Virus record (IMG/VR): IMGVR_UViG_3300032895_000395
Coordinates: 1 to 21,143 of that record
Strand: one strand, 5' to 3'
Length of the DNA stretch: 21,143 bases
Origin: a virus
Of the stretch, positions 7,673-14,040 are shown one piece after another; positions within the stretch are counted from its first letter, which is position 1; each line of letters starts with the position of its first letter. The translations under genes and the position numbers were made by a program. The notes under the pieces are model-generated. The model made no database searches. It was not told the origin of the DNA and saw only the letters and a program-made list of their open reading frames with translations.

Positions 7673-7879
7673 TCACGGCCACACCGGCTCACTGACGGTC
7701 ACAATGTACGCTCCACAGTTGAACGTCACCGTCGCGCCGCCCTTGCCATCCGGCACCGAGCTCACCACCGGGCAATCGCTACTCGCCCTCACCGGCTGCT
7801 CCACACACCTGCCCGCAATACACAGCGCCAGCAGGAAGCCAGCCGCGGCCCACAGCGCCATGCACACCCAGCGCCTCAT
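7673..7879 (-). CDS. Small single-pass membrane protein
   Basis: The 68-residue protein begins MRRWVCM and has one hydrophobic segment (ALWAAAGFLLALCIAG, residues about 8-23), then a short outer part with two further cysteines (Cys40 and Cys55 by position in the sequence) and a beta-like GGATVTFNCGAYIVTVSEP. The Cys after the hydrophobic segment does not fit a lipobox well, so I do not call it a lipoprotein. The ATG at 7879 forms an ATGA overlap with the upstream gene's stop; an ATG four codons earlier (7891) is an alternative. No family is recognised. A role at the host envelope is possible but not shown. Confidence 0.6.
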   Translation of the reverse strand: MRRWVCMALWAAAGFLLALCIAGRCVEQPVRASSDCPVVSSVPDGKGGATVTFNCGAYIVTVSEPVWP

Positions 7880-8127
7880 GTCGTCAGCCATCCCCGCAGC
7901 TTCGACTCCGCCATGCCCAGCGGCACGATGCGCGGCCTGCTCACCACCCGCCAAGTCAGCACACCCAGCTTGGCGTCGTAGTGGTATCCGATCGATACCC
8001 CATCCTTCGACGCCACTCCCTGCACCGAGCCATCCGTACCAGGCGCAGCCAGCGCCACACCGTACTTCGCCTTCAGCTCCGCACTCTTGGCTGCGAACTC
8101 ATCAGGCGTCAACTTGACCGTTACCAT
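7876..8127 (-). CDS. Hypothetical phage protein (83 residues)
   Basis: The protein starts MVTVKLTPDEFAAKSAELK, a charged helix, followed by a region that reads as a beta sheet (GVSIGYHYDAKLGVLTWRVV) and ends AESKLRGWLTT. I do not recognise the family. The start is the ATG at 8127 with AGGGA about 11 bases upstream, and the gene overlaps the following membrane-protein gene by four bases. The compact alpha-beta shape suggests a soluble protein. Confidence 0.7.
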   Translation of the reverse strand: MVTVKLTPDEFAAKSAELKAKYGVALAAPGTDGSVQGVASKDGVSIGYHYDAKLGVLTWRVVSRPRIVPLGMAESKLRGWLTT

Positions 8128-8146
8128 CGCGTTGTTTCCCTTTCAC

Positions 8147-8260
8147 CTATTCGTTCAGTGAATAGCGATATGTAGGTGGCAGGCCAGCGCAGGCGCCGCA
8201 AAGCAGGAGAAAACCTGCCAGCCATAACGCCCACTCAGGAATATCGAGACCCGGATACAT
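8147..8260 (-). CDS. Membrane microprotein (37 residues)
   Basis: A short frame from the ATG at 8260 encodes 37 residues with one hydrophobic segment (WALWLAGFLLLCGACAGL, residues 10-27) and a short polar tail ending YRYSLNE. GAGG stands five bases upstream of the ATG at good spacing. It starts six bases after the stop of the zinc-ribbon microprotein gene and ends 19 bases before the next start, so it fills the only space between two real genes. Function unknown. Confidence 0.6.
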   Translation of the reverse strand: MYPGLDIPEWALWLAGFLLLCGACAGLPPTYRYSLNE

Positions 8261-8266
8261 CGCACC

Positions 8267-8401
8267 TCACTCACTGTCAGCTTCGCGCTCCGCGTGATAC
8301 AGCGGCGGCGCATCGCTGGGATTGATGAATGGCGGCCAGATACACGGCACACCAGCACACACACCACACTTCCGACACTTGACGCTCAGCGGATCGCGCA
8401 C
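8267..8401 (-). CDS. Zinc-ribbon microprotein (44 residues)
   Basis: The frame begins with a GTG at 8401 directly after the TGA of the HNH gene and encodes 44 residues: RDPLSVKCRKCGVCAGVPC gives four cysteines (positions 9, 12, 15, 20), followed by a Pro-rich segment and an acidic end. The CxxC-G-x-PC pattern is typical of tiny zinc-binding proteins common in phage genomes; their function is mostly unknown. It likely relies on translational coupling with the HNH gene. Confidence 0.6.
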   Translation of the reverse strand: MRDPLSVKCRKCGVCAGVPCIWPPFINPSDAPPLYHAEREADSE

Positions 8402-8782
8402 TCAGCCGACTACCTTTCTCGGTACAACCTTCTTTGGCTTGTGCGTTTCGTCGTGACACTCGTGGCAAAGCCACTTCAGATTCGCCAGCCGATCATCCCT
8501 ATGCGCTCCACCCATCCCTCTGAGCCGCCTATGATGTGCATGCCCGGCTTTCGTCAGAACCGGCAAATACACTCCGTCCGCAGCGCCGTGAACGTCATGT
8601 AGCGGCGCAAAATCGCCGCAGTCCTCGCACATGCCGCGCTCACGCTCAAAGCACTCCTGGCGACGCCGTTCCCACGCTTCGCCAGTCAGCACTTCGCGGC
8701 CGTCATCACGCCGGACCGTCTTCGTCTCAACCGGCTTCCGCTTGAACCCCGTTCGCCGCAATGGCGTATAGCTGCGCAGCAT
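8402..8782 (-). CDS. Small HNH endonuclease
   Basis: The 126-residue protein begins MLRSYTPLRRTGFKRK, a basic N-terminus common in small phage HNH proteins. It has CEDC (Cys52, Cys55), HAHHRRLRGMGG (His81-His84), Asn101 in RLANLKWLCHECHDETH, and Cys106/Cys109, so the zinc-stabilised beta-beta-alpha-metal core is complete: residues for metal binding and catalysis are all present. It would nick or cut DNA. The start is the ATG at 8782, forming a TGATG overlap with the upstream gene; a TTG at 8803 is less likely. This is the second HNH gene of the window and is not related in sequence to the longer one near the terminase. Confidence 0.9.
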   Translation of the reverse strand: MLRSYTPLRRTGFKRKPVETKTVRRDDGREVLTGEAWERRRQECFERERGMCEDCGDFAPLHDVHGAADGVYLPVLTKAGHAHHRRLRGMGGAHRDDRLANLKWLCHECHDETHKPKKVVPRKVVG

Positions 8783-9018
8783 CAGTCGTTCGCGCCAGGG
8801 CAACGCTGCACGTACTTGCGCGCCGCGTTCTCATCCCACGCCGGAAAATGCTGCGCGCCGGCGCACCACACCACAAACTGATCCTGCTTCGTGAACTGCG
8901 TATACTCGCCCACCACAACGTCATGCCGGTTGCGATAGATCTCGTGCACCCGAAACCCTCCGCCGCCAACCTGGAAGTATCCGGTGCCGAGCGCCAGCGT
9001 AAGCAAAAACGCTTTCAT
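8782..9018 (-). CDS. Hypothetical protein with hydrophobic N-terminus
   Basis: The 78-residue protein starts MKAFLLTLALGTGYFQV, which may be a short signal peptide or membrane anchor, followed by a soluble part (EIYRNRHDVVVGEYTQF, VVWCAGAQHFPAW) with two cysteines that could form a disulfide. The ATG at 9018 has GAGG eight bases upstream. The stop overlaps the start of the small HNH gene. No family is recognised. Confidence 0.65.
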   Translation of the reverse strand: MKAFLLTLALGTGYFQVGGGGFRVHEIYRNRHDVVVGEYTQFTKQDQFVVWCAGAQHFPAWDENAARKYVQRCPGAND

Positions 9019-9027
9019 CGAATTGCC

Positions 9028-9123
9028 TCAAATGTGTAGGGTTGCGGGATGGAACTCTCGGCCGTTGCCGCTCTCTTGAGCGTTGGCTAGCACGATGAGC
9101 CCGGTTGCAGCTCCATCCCGCAA
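9028..9123 (-). CDS. Possible short protein or frameshifted tail of the upstream gene
   Basis: A frame with coding-like content (RDGAATGLIVLANAQESG, then REFHPATLHI) runs to a TGA at 9028, ten bases before the next gene. A TTG at 9123 is the first possible start after the upstream gene ends at 9131; there is no clear ribosome binding site. It may instead be the true C-terminus of the upstream coiled-coil gene, reached by a frameshift near 9131. I cannot decide between these. Confidence 0.3.
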   Translation of the reverse strand: MRDGAATGLIVLANAQESGNGREFHPATLHI

Positions 9124-9130
9124 GGCGTTG

Positions 9131-9346
9131 TTACGCTGCGGCCATATTTGCGGGCAATTTCGCCCGCTTGCGCTTCGGCTGCCACACCGCGACACACACA
9201 TTCGCCGGCGGCGAGTTCTTTTCGAGCTCCGCGTCAATGTGCGCGATCTCTCGCGTCAGCTCGGTTATCCGGTTGACGCGAGCATCCCGCTCCGCGATGA
9301 GTTGTTTCCAGTCGAGTCCGCTAAATCCGAGTACGCGCGTCTGCAT
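9131..9346 (-). CDS. Small coiled-coil protein
   Basis: The 71-residue protein has a charged helical core likely to form a coiled coil (LIAERDARVNRITELTREIA and the next ten residues, about 16-45), then a basic C-terminus (WQPKRKRAKLP). Codon third positions are GC-rich as in its neighbours, which supports coding. The ATG at 9346 is preceded only by a weak GCAGG. No family is recognised. Confidence 0.6.
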   Translation of the reverse strand: MQTRVLGFSGLDWKQLIAERDARVNRITELTREIAHIDAELEKNSPPANVCVAVWQPKRKRAKLPANMAAA

Positions 9347-9380
9347 GCCTGCACACTGCGCCGATACTCAAAATCACAGC

Positions 9381-9405
9381 AAAAGTAACGTTACTGAGTC
9401 GTTAC
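9381..9405 (-). terminator. Weak terminator-like hairpin with a 12-base palindrome
   Basis: On the minus strand GTAACG (9405-9400) can pair with CGTTAC (9390-9385) around a 9-base loop and is followed by TTTT (9384-9381); the 5' arm covers the stop codon of the upstream gene. The same bases contain a perfect 12-base palindrome AGTAACGTTACT (9384-9395), which could instead be a protein-binding site. The stem is short and not GC-rich. Confidence 0.3.
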
Positions 9406-9605
9406 GATCGATGATTTATCGTCTTCTCCGGCCAAGTGTACGGATCAGCATAGTCTTCATCCGCAATTTCGACCACAGGAACGCCGTTATACGTTGCGAC
9501 GAACACGCTCGGATGCGGAATCATTACGTGGGTCTCGTAGCGAAGGTAGACTTCAAGCTGTGACTGCATCCCCTGCAGCTTTTCTATAAGCTCGGCGACG
9601 GTCAT
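9402..9605 (-). CDS. Hypothetical phage protein (67 residues)
   Basis: The 67-residue protein starts MTVAELIEKLQGMQSQLEVYLR, a pattern seen in many small phage proteins with an N-terminal helix followed by a beta sheet, and then PVVEIADEDYADPYTW. No function is known to me for this group. The ATG at 9605 follows GGAG at close spacing and overlaps the end of the upstream zinc-ribbon gene by four bases (ATGA). Confidence 0.75.
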   Translation of the reverse strand: MTVAELIEKLQGMQSQLEVYLRYETHVMIPHPSVFVATYNGVPVVEIADEDYADPYTWPEKTINHRS

Positions 9606-9769
9606 TTCTCCACCTCGAGACTCTCCGGTTTACTATGGCCAGGTTCGCACTTGTCCGTTGAATGCATCCACACCCCACAACTCTTGCAATCTGGTTGCCG
9701 TTCTGACTTCACAACAGACCCGCAAAACCAGCAGTGCCATTCCCTCACCGTCTCAGGCTGCTTCTCCAT
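9602..9769 (-). CDS. Zinc-ribbon microprotein (55 residues)
   Basis: The ATG at 9769, with GAGG seven bases upstream, opens a 55-residue frame: residues 13-31 hold two CxxC pairs (WHCWFCGS; DCKSCGVWMH), then a further Cys41 and His45. This is a compact zinc-ribbon likely to bind nucleic acid or protein. It overlaps the end of the helicase-methyltransferase gene by 17 bases and the next gene by four, so it is embedded in the same transcript. Confidence 0.72.
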   Translation of the reverse strand: MEKQPETVREWHCWFCGSVVKSERQPDCKSCGVWMHSTDKCEPGHSKPESLEVEK

Positions 9770-12269
9770 CTCTCACCTCATCACTCATCAGACTAAACAA
9801 ACTCGGCATCTCTTTCTCCTGCTCTGCCGCCTTCAGGTACGCGCAGCCGTCCAGGAAGTACGCCGGATTCAACTCCACGCCCATCCCGCGCCGATTCTTC
9901 AGCAACGCGCGATACGGAACCGTCATCAACCCACCGAACGGGTCGAACACCAGCTCACCCTCCATCGAGAACTGCTCAATCACCCGGTCCACGATATCGA
10001 ACTGCAGCGGACACAGGTGCATTTCCTTGCCCTTGGCGTGCTGCGCTCCGTTCAGCGTGCGCATCCGCGTCACATCGCTCCAAACCTCGTCATTGTGGCT
10101 CTGCGGCTGCAACAGCATGAACGTGACCGGCAGAATCCCCTTTGCCTCCAGCGCCTCGCCCAGCTTCACATGCTGCTCAAAGCTGTACACCTCGTTCAAG
10201 CTGTAGTCGCGGAACATCTTGAAGATCTGCGCGTGGTCCAAACCCTCCAGCTCCGCCGGCGTCAGCAGCCGCTCACCGCTGCTTCGCGTAAAGCCATGCG
10301 CGTCAATCTGCCAGCGCGAGCGCGAGTACTTCGACTTCTGCTTCACCACCGGATTGTCGGCGTAGCTATTGCTCGTGTCCGAAGGTGGTTTGCGGAACAG
10401 CAGCAGGTATTCTGGCATGCCGCAACCCATCTTCGTGCCATCCTTGCACTGCTCCGTCCATCCCAGCCGATAGGTCTGGTTGTTCTCCCGAACGACGTCT
10501 GTCACGATCGTCTTCATGCCCATGTACGCGAAGCCGTGCTTCGTATAGTGCTCGATGCAGCGCGCGTGGAACGGATAGACCGTCTGGAAGCCCAGCCCCG
10601 TCATCCCGCCCGGCACAATCCGGTCCTTCACGTGAATCGCCGCAATGCGACCGGGCTTCATCACCTTCAGCAGATTCGGCGTCAGAAAGTCCATCTGCTC
10701 AAAGAAATGCTCGTTCGAGTCGGTATGGCCGAAGTCGTTATAGCTCGGCGTGTACTCATACTGCGTGCTGAACGGAATCGACGTGACCAGCAGGTCCACG
10801 CTGTTCTCTTCCATCCGCGCCGTCTCTTCCACGCAATCGTTATTCACAGCCGTCCAGCCGCGGCCGCTCACCTCCACGCGCTCCACGCCCAGGCTGCGCT
10901 CCAGTGCGCTCGCCATCGCTTCCTTCGCCAGTCCGTACTCCCGAATGATCTCGCTCATCTTCCTGCTCGTCTCCTCGTGTTTGGCCCACTTGGCCTGCAG
11001 CAACTCCAGCACCTTGCGCTCGCTCTCGGCGTGGATGATGTGAATCTCCACCTCCTCGGTCTGCAGAAAGCGGTAGATGCGGTGAATCGCCTGGATAAAG
11101 TCGTTGAATTTGAAGCCAATGCCGACAAAGATCGCTTTGTGGCAATGGCGCTGGAAGTTGCACCCGCTGCCCGCGATGACCGGCTTCGCCGCAAGGTATT
11201 GAATCTTGCCATCGCTGAAGTCGAGAATCGCCTGCTCGCGCTCGTCAAGGTCTTGGCTGCCGTACACACTGACAGACGCCGGGATCGCTTGCTCAATCGC
11301 CGCGCGTTCTGCCTCGAGGTCGTGCCACAGCAGAAAGCTGTCCGCCGGCGACGCCGCCAGAATCTCCTGCATCTTCGCCACGCGCGCTGCCAGCGTATCG
11401 CGCTTCTCCCGCGCCGCGTCCACCACGCCCAGCGACGCTGAGCGCATCAGAGCCACCTGCCCGCTCGTCTCAATCTGCGCCTGCGAGTGGTCGACTGCGA
11501 CCTCGTGATAGATCACCTTCATCGGCGGCAGCGCATAGCCCTCGTCGGAGTAGCCAAGATCGCTCGGCTGTTGCAGGAACAGCGCCCAGCTCGCCACCCA
11601 CAGCCAGAACTCGCGCTCTTTATGCGGATGGATGGTCAGTTCGTCGGCTTTCTCGCTGTTGCGCTTGAAGAAGCGCGTCTTCGCCTCGCCCACATCCATA
11701 ATGCCGAGAAACGCCGAGTACGCGAGGATCTCGATGTAGTCGTTCGGGCTCGGCGTCGCCGTGGCCACGAAGCGGTACGGAACCGGCTCAAACAGCCGCA
11801 TGAACTCGCGGAACGTCTTCGTCCCACCGAATCCGCGCAGCACGCTCGCCTCGTCGAGACTGGCAACCGTGAACTGCGCGGGGTCCAGCTTCCCATCGCG
11901 GACCGTCTCGTAGTTCGTCAGATAGATGCCCGTCTCGCCACACTCCGCAATCGATCGCACGAACGTCACCGGCACGCCAAGCTTCTCCGCGTCGCGGCGG
12001 AATTCCTGGCGCACACCGAGCGGCAGCACGATCAATCCGCGGCCGCCAACCTTTTCGAGCGTCAGCCGCACCGCCTCAATCTGCATGAACGTTTTGCCCA
12101 GCCCGAACTTCGCGAAGATCGCCCGCCGTCCGCCGCGCACCGCCCACAACACCGTGTCGCGCTGGTGCGGTTTCAGCAGTGGATGCACGGCCGAGGCCTC
12201 GATGCCCACCCCGAGGTCCGCTGCCACACACTTCTTCGCCGCCAGAAACTCTCTGTACATCTGAATCAT
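9753..12269 (-). CDS. SF2 helicase-DNA methyltransferase fusion protein
   Basis: The 838-residue protein joins two enzymes. Residues about 30-430 form an SF2 helicase/translocase: Walker A KFGLGKT (54-60), DEAS at 139-142, a TATP motif at 170-173, and QAIHRIYR (393-400) as motif VI. Residues about 465-815 form an amino-methyltransferase of the beta order: motif IV as TSIPFS (496-501) first, then the segment HLCPLQFDIVDRVI, then SAM-binding motif I DPFGG (776-780). This class makes N6-methyladenine or N4-methylcytosine. The usual catalytic motif is (D/N/S)PP(Y/F/W); here the second position is Ile. There is no visible nuclease domain. The ATG at 12269 has GGAGG in front at good spacing and overlaps the cytosine methyltransferase stop (ATGA). 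Likely role: modifying phage DNA against host restriction. Confidence 0.9.
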   Translation of the reverse strand: MIQMYREFLAAKKCVAADLGVGIEASAVHPLLKPHQRDTVLWAVRGGRRAIFAKFGLGKTFMQIEAVRLTLEKVGGRGLIVLPLGVRQEFRRDAEKLGVPVTFVRSIAECGETGIYLTNYETVRDGKLDPAQFTVASLDEASVLRGFGGTKTFREFMRLFEPVPYRFVATATPSPNDYIEILAYSAFLGIMDVGEAKTRFFKRNSEKADELTIHPHKEREFWLWVASWALFLQQPSDLGYSDEGYALPPMKVIYHEVAVDHSQAQIETSGQVALMRSASLGVVDAAREKRDTLAARVAKMQEILAASPADSFLLWHDLEAERAAIEQAIPASVSVYGSQDLDEREQAILDFSDGKIQYLAAKPVIAGSGCNFQRHCHKAIFVGIGFKFNDFIQAIHRIYRFLQTEEVEIHIIHAESERKVLELLQAKWAKHEETSRKMSEIIREYGLAKEAMASALERSLGVERVEVSGRGWTAVNNDCVEETARMEENSVDLLVTSIPFSTQYEYTPSYNDFGHTDSNEHFFEQMDFLTPNLLKVMKPGRIAAIHVKDRIVPGGMTGLGFQTVYPFHARCIEHYTKHGFAYMGMKTIVTDVVRENNQTYRLGWTEQCKDGTKMGCGMPEYLLLFRKPPSDTSNSYADNPVVKQKSKYSRSRWQIDAHGFTRSSGERLLTPAELEGLDHAQIFKMFRDYSLNEVYSFEQHVKLGEALEAKGILPVTFMLLQPQSHNDEVWSDVTRMRTLNGAQHAKGKEMHLCPLQFDIVDRVIEQFSMEGELVFDPFGGLMTVPYRALLKNRRGMGVELNPAYFLDGCAYLKAAEQEKEMPSLFSLMSDEVRDGEAA

Positions 12270-13364
12270 CCCAACTCCTCCACCGTCCGAATGCGCTGCC
12301 CGATCCATCGCACGACGGGCACAGCCTTTGAATTGCCGAGCGCCTTGTATCGAGGCCCGTCCGCCGCTGGCTTCTTTCGGAACGGCACGAGCGTGTAGTC
12401 GTCGGGGAAGCCCTGCAGCCGCTCACACTCGCGCGGCGTGAGACGGCGCACAGCCATGGAGTGCGCCACCATTCCAGGCACTCCTCCACCACTCCGCGAC
12501 GCCGAGAATGCAATCGGCACGAGCGGCGTACCGCGCCCTGTCCCATCCTCGCTCGCATCGAATCCGTCGGCGCGTAAGGCGTGAGCCACGTCAGGGAAAC
12601 CCCCAACGGGCACGAATAGGGGATGCCCCCCGTTGATGTGCTGATCCTCAAGGCCCATCTTGTCGCCGAAGTGAGCGTTGAGTGTGGAAGCGACGTCTGC
12701 TGGCCACTTCTCGGCGATCAGGCCGCCGTCACAGTCGAAGTCTGTTCCGAGCCCACCGCCTGCAGAGCTGCGCGAAGGGATGCTGGGAGCGACTTGCCGC
12801 GCTTCTCGGCGCGGCGGAGGATTCCCCGACAGGCTGTGGCGCTCAAAAAGTACCGCTGCGGCACATCGCCAGTCTCCAAGATGTCCGACAAGGAAGACGC
12901 GACGGCGGCGCTGGGGTACTCCAAAGTGCTGAGCGTCAAGGATTCTCCAGGCGCACTGATACCCGAATTGGCCCAGCAGCCCGAGGAAGATTCCAAACGC
13001 CCGTCCTCCGTCAGCCGACAGGACGCCGGGCACGTTCTCCCAAACCACCCAACGGGGCCGAAGCCGGCCAGCCAGTCGAGCAAACTCGACCGTGAGCGCA
13101 CCACGCTCTCCATTGATTCCGGCTCGCAGTCCGGCGACGCTGAAGTCCTGGCAGGGAGTTCCGCCGACGAGAAGATCGATAGCTGCATAATCACCCGGTT
13201 GAATCGTGGTGAAGTCACCGTGGTTCGGGACTTCGGGGTAGTGGTGCTTCAGCACCGCCGATGGGAACGGCGCAATCTCGGCAAGGAATTCTGGTGTCCA
13301 ACCCCAGCGGATGCCATGCGACCGTGGCGCTCTCGATTCCGCTGCAAACACTGCCGTACCTCAC
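12266..13364 (-). CDS. DNA (cytosine-5) methyltransferase, N-terminus frameshifted
   Basis: The main frame shows C5-methyltransferase motifs: motif IV GGTPCQDFSVAG with catalytic Cys, motif VI ENVPG, motif VIII QRRRRVF, motif IX RECERLQGFPDDYT and motif X GNSKAVPVV. Motif I is missing from that frame. It is present in the next frame: from GTG 13364 the codons read RYGSVCSGIESATVAWHPLG, the usual motif I block, up to 13302. The main frame takes over at Trp (13300), so removing one T at 13300-13301 restores a 365-residue protein. GTG 13364 has GGAGG four bases upstream and overlaps the previous stop (GTGA). As written the gene is disrupted, unless ribosomes slip or the base is a sequencing error. 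The target-recognition region lies between motifs VIII and IX; its sequence target cannot be read. Confidence 0.9.
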
Positions 13365-13882
13365 GCCGCCTCCATCTGTGCAAACAAGCATCCCTGATCC
13401 AGCTCTGGCACTACGCGCGGAGCATCGAACAGCGGCTCCTCGCTCTCATCCGGAGGATTCTGCGTCAGATACTCAATTCGTGCCCAAACCTCGTCGGTGT
13501 CGAAGTCCGCCATCGAATCAATCCAGCTCAGCAACCCCGTCCGCTCGGCATCCGCGTTCAGGCCGAGCACGTCGCAGCAGTTGTCGAAGCTCAGCAGGTA
13601 GCCTTCTCGGTCCAGCCTCGCGTCCGGCGCGCCGCGGCGAATCCAGTCCCGCGCCATCACCGCCCGGTCCCACGGCTCGCCGAACAGCCGCAGCATCCAG
13701 TCGCCTGCCGTCTGCGGAATCCGCGTCTCCCACTCGGCGTCGACGTAGGGACAAGGCACGTTCTCAACCTGCCCAACCTCGATGATCGCCGTCCGGATCA
13801 GCCGCATCGCCAGTTGCATGACGGGCGTGTAATTCCACTCCCGCCGCGCCGGTTGCCACTTCGATACGTTCAGTCCCGCCAT
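13361..13882 (-). CDS. Hypothetical phage protein (173 residues)
   Basis: The protein is acidic in its C-terminal half (DSMADFDTDEVWARIEYL; PPDESEEPLFD) and has a central part rich in Trp, Asp and Arg (DWMLRLFGEPWDRAVMARDW). The only cysteines are near VPCPY, DNCCDV and GCLF. I do not recognise a family. The ATG at 13882 follows a GGGGTGGG sequence. It lies just upstream of the cytosine methyltransferase and provides its ribosome binding site, so the two are coupled. Confidence 0.75.
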   Translation of the reverse strand: MAGLNVSKWQPARREWNYTPVMQLAMRLIRTAIIEVGQVENVPCPYVDAEWETRIPQTAGDWMLRLFGEPWDRAVMARDWIRRGAPDARLDREGYLLSFDNCCDVLGLNADAERTGLLSWIDSMADFDTDEVWARIEYLTQNPPDESEEPLFDAPRVVPELDQGCLFAQMEAA

Positions 13883-14040
13883 AATCCCACCCCGTCAGCT
13901 AGCTCCGTCAGTTCGCGACAGATGACATACTCACAGTCGTCTTCGGGTCCGTTATGACTGCAGTGGATGATTCGCCTCGCCCACAAGAGCACGTGCACGA
14001 TCCGCATGCGGTCGACCTTCTTATCTCGAACTTCCGCCAT
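13870..14040 (-). CDS. Small hypothetical protein (56 residues)
   Basis: The ATG at 14040 forms a TGATG overlap with the stop of the initiator-like gene, and the frame ends 13 bases inside the next gene. The 56 residues are helical and charged (MAEVRDKKVDRMRIVHVLLW), with Cys27, Cys36 and Cys41 that might bind metal. It fills the space between two secure genes and has matching codon usage. Function unknown. Confidence 0.65.
   Translation of the reverse strand: MAEVRDKKVDRMRIVHVLLWARRIIHCSHNGPEDDCEYVICRELTELADGVGLWRD

Noticed and set aside
7673-7879. Spanin or lysis lipoprotein
   Set aside because: No proper lipobox is present and there is no holin or endolysin nearby.
8155-8474. Two overlapping frames of 65 and 70 codons on the minus strand
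   Set aside because: They are out of frame with the zinc-ribbon and membrane microprotein genes, which have better start signals and spacing, and one of them overlaps the HNH gene.
9651-11441. Long open frame on the plus strand opposite the helicase-methyltransferase
   Set aside because: The minus strand encodes clear helicase and methyltransferase motifs here. The plus-strand product is rich in His, Arg and Leu without domains, as expected for the antisense of a GC-rich gene.
9753-12269. Complete restriction-modification enzyme
   Set aside because: No nuclease motif is visible at either end of the helicase-methyltransferase, and no separate restriction gene stands next to it; the two HNH genes belong to other gene groups.
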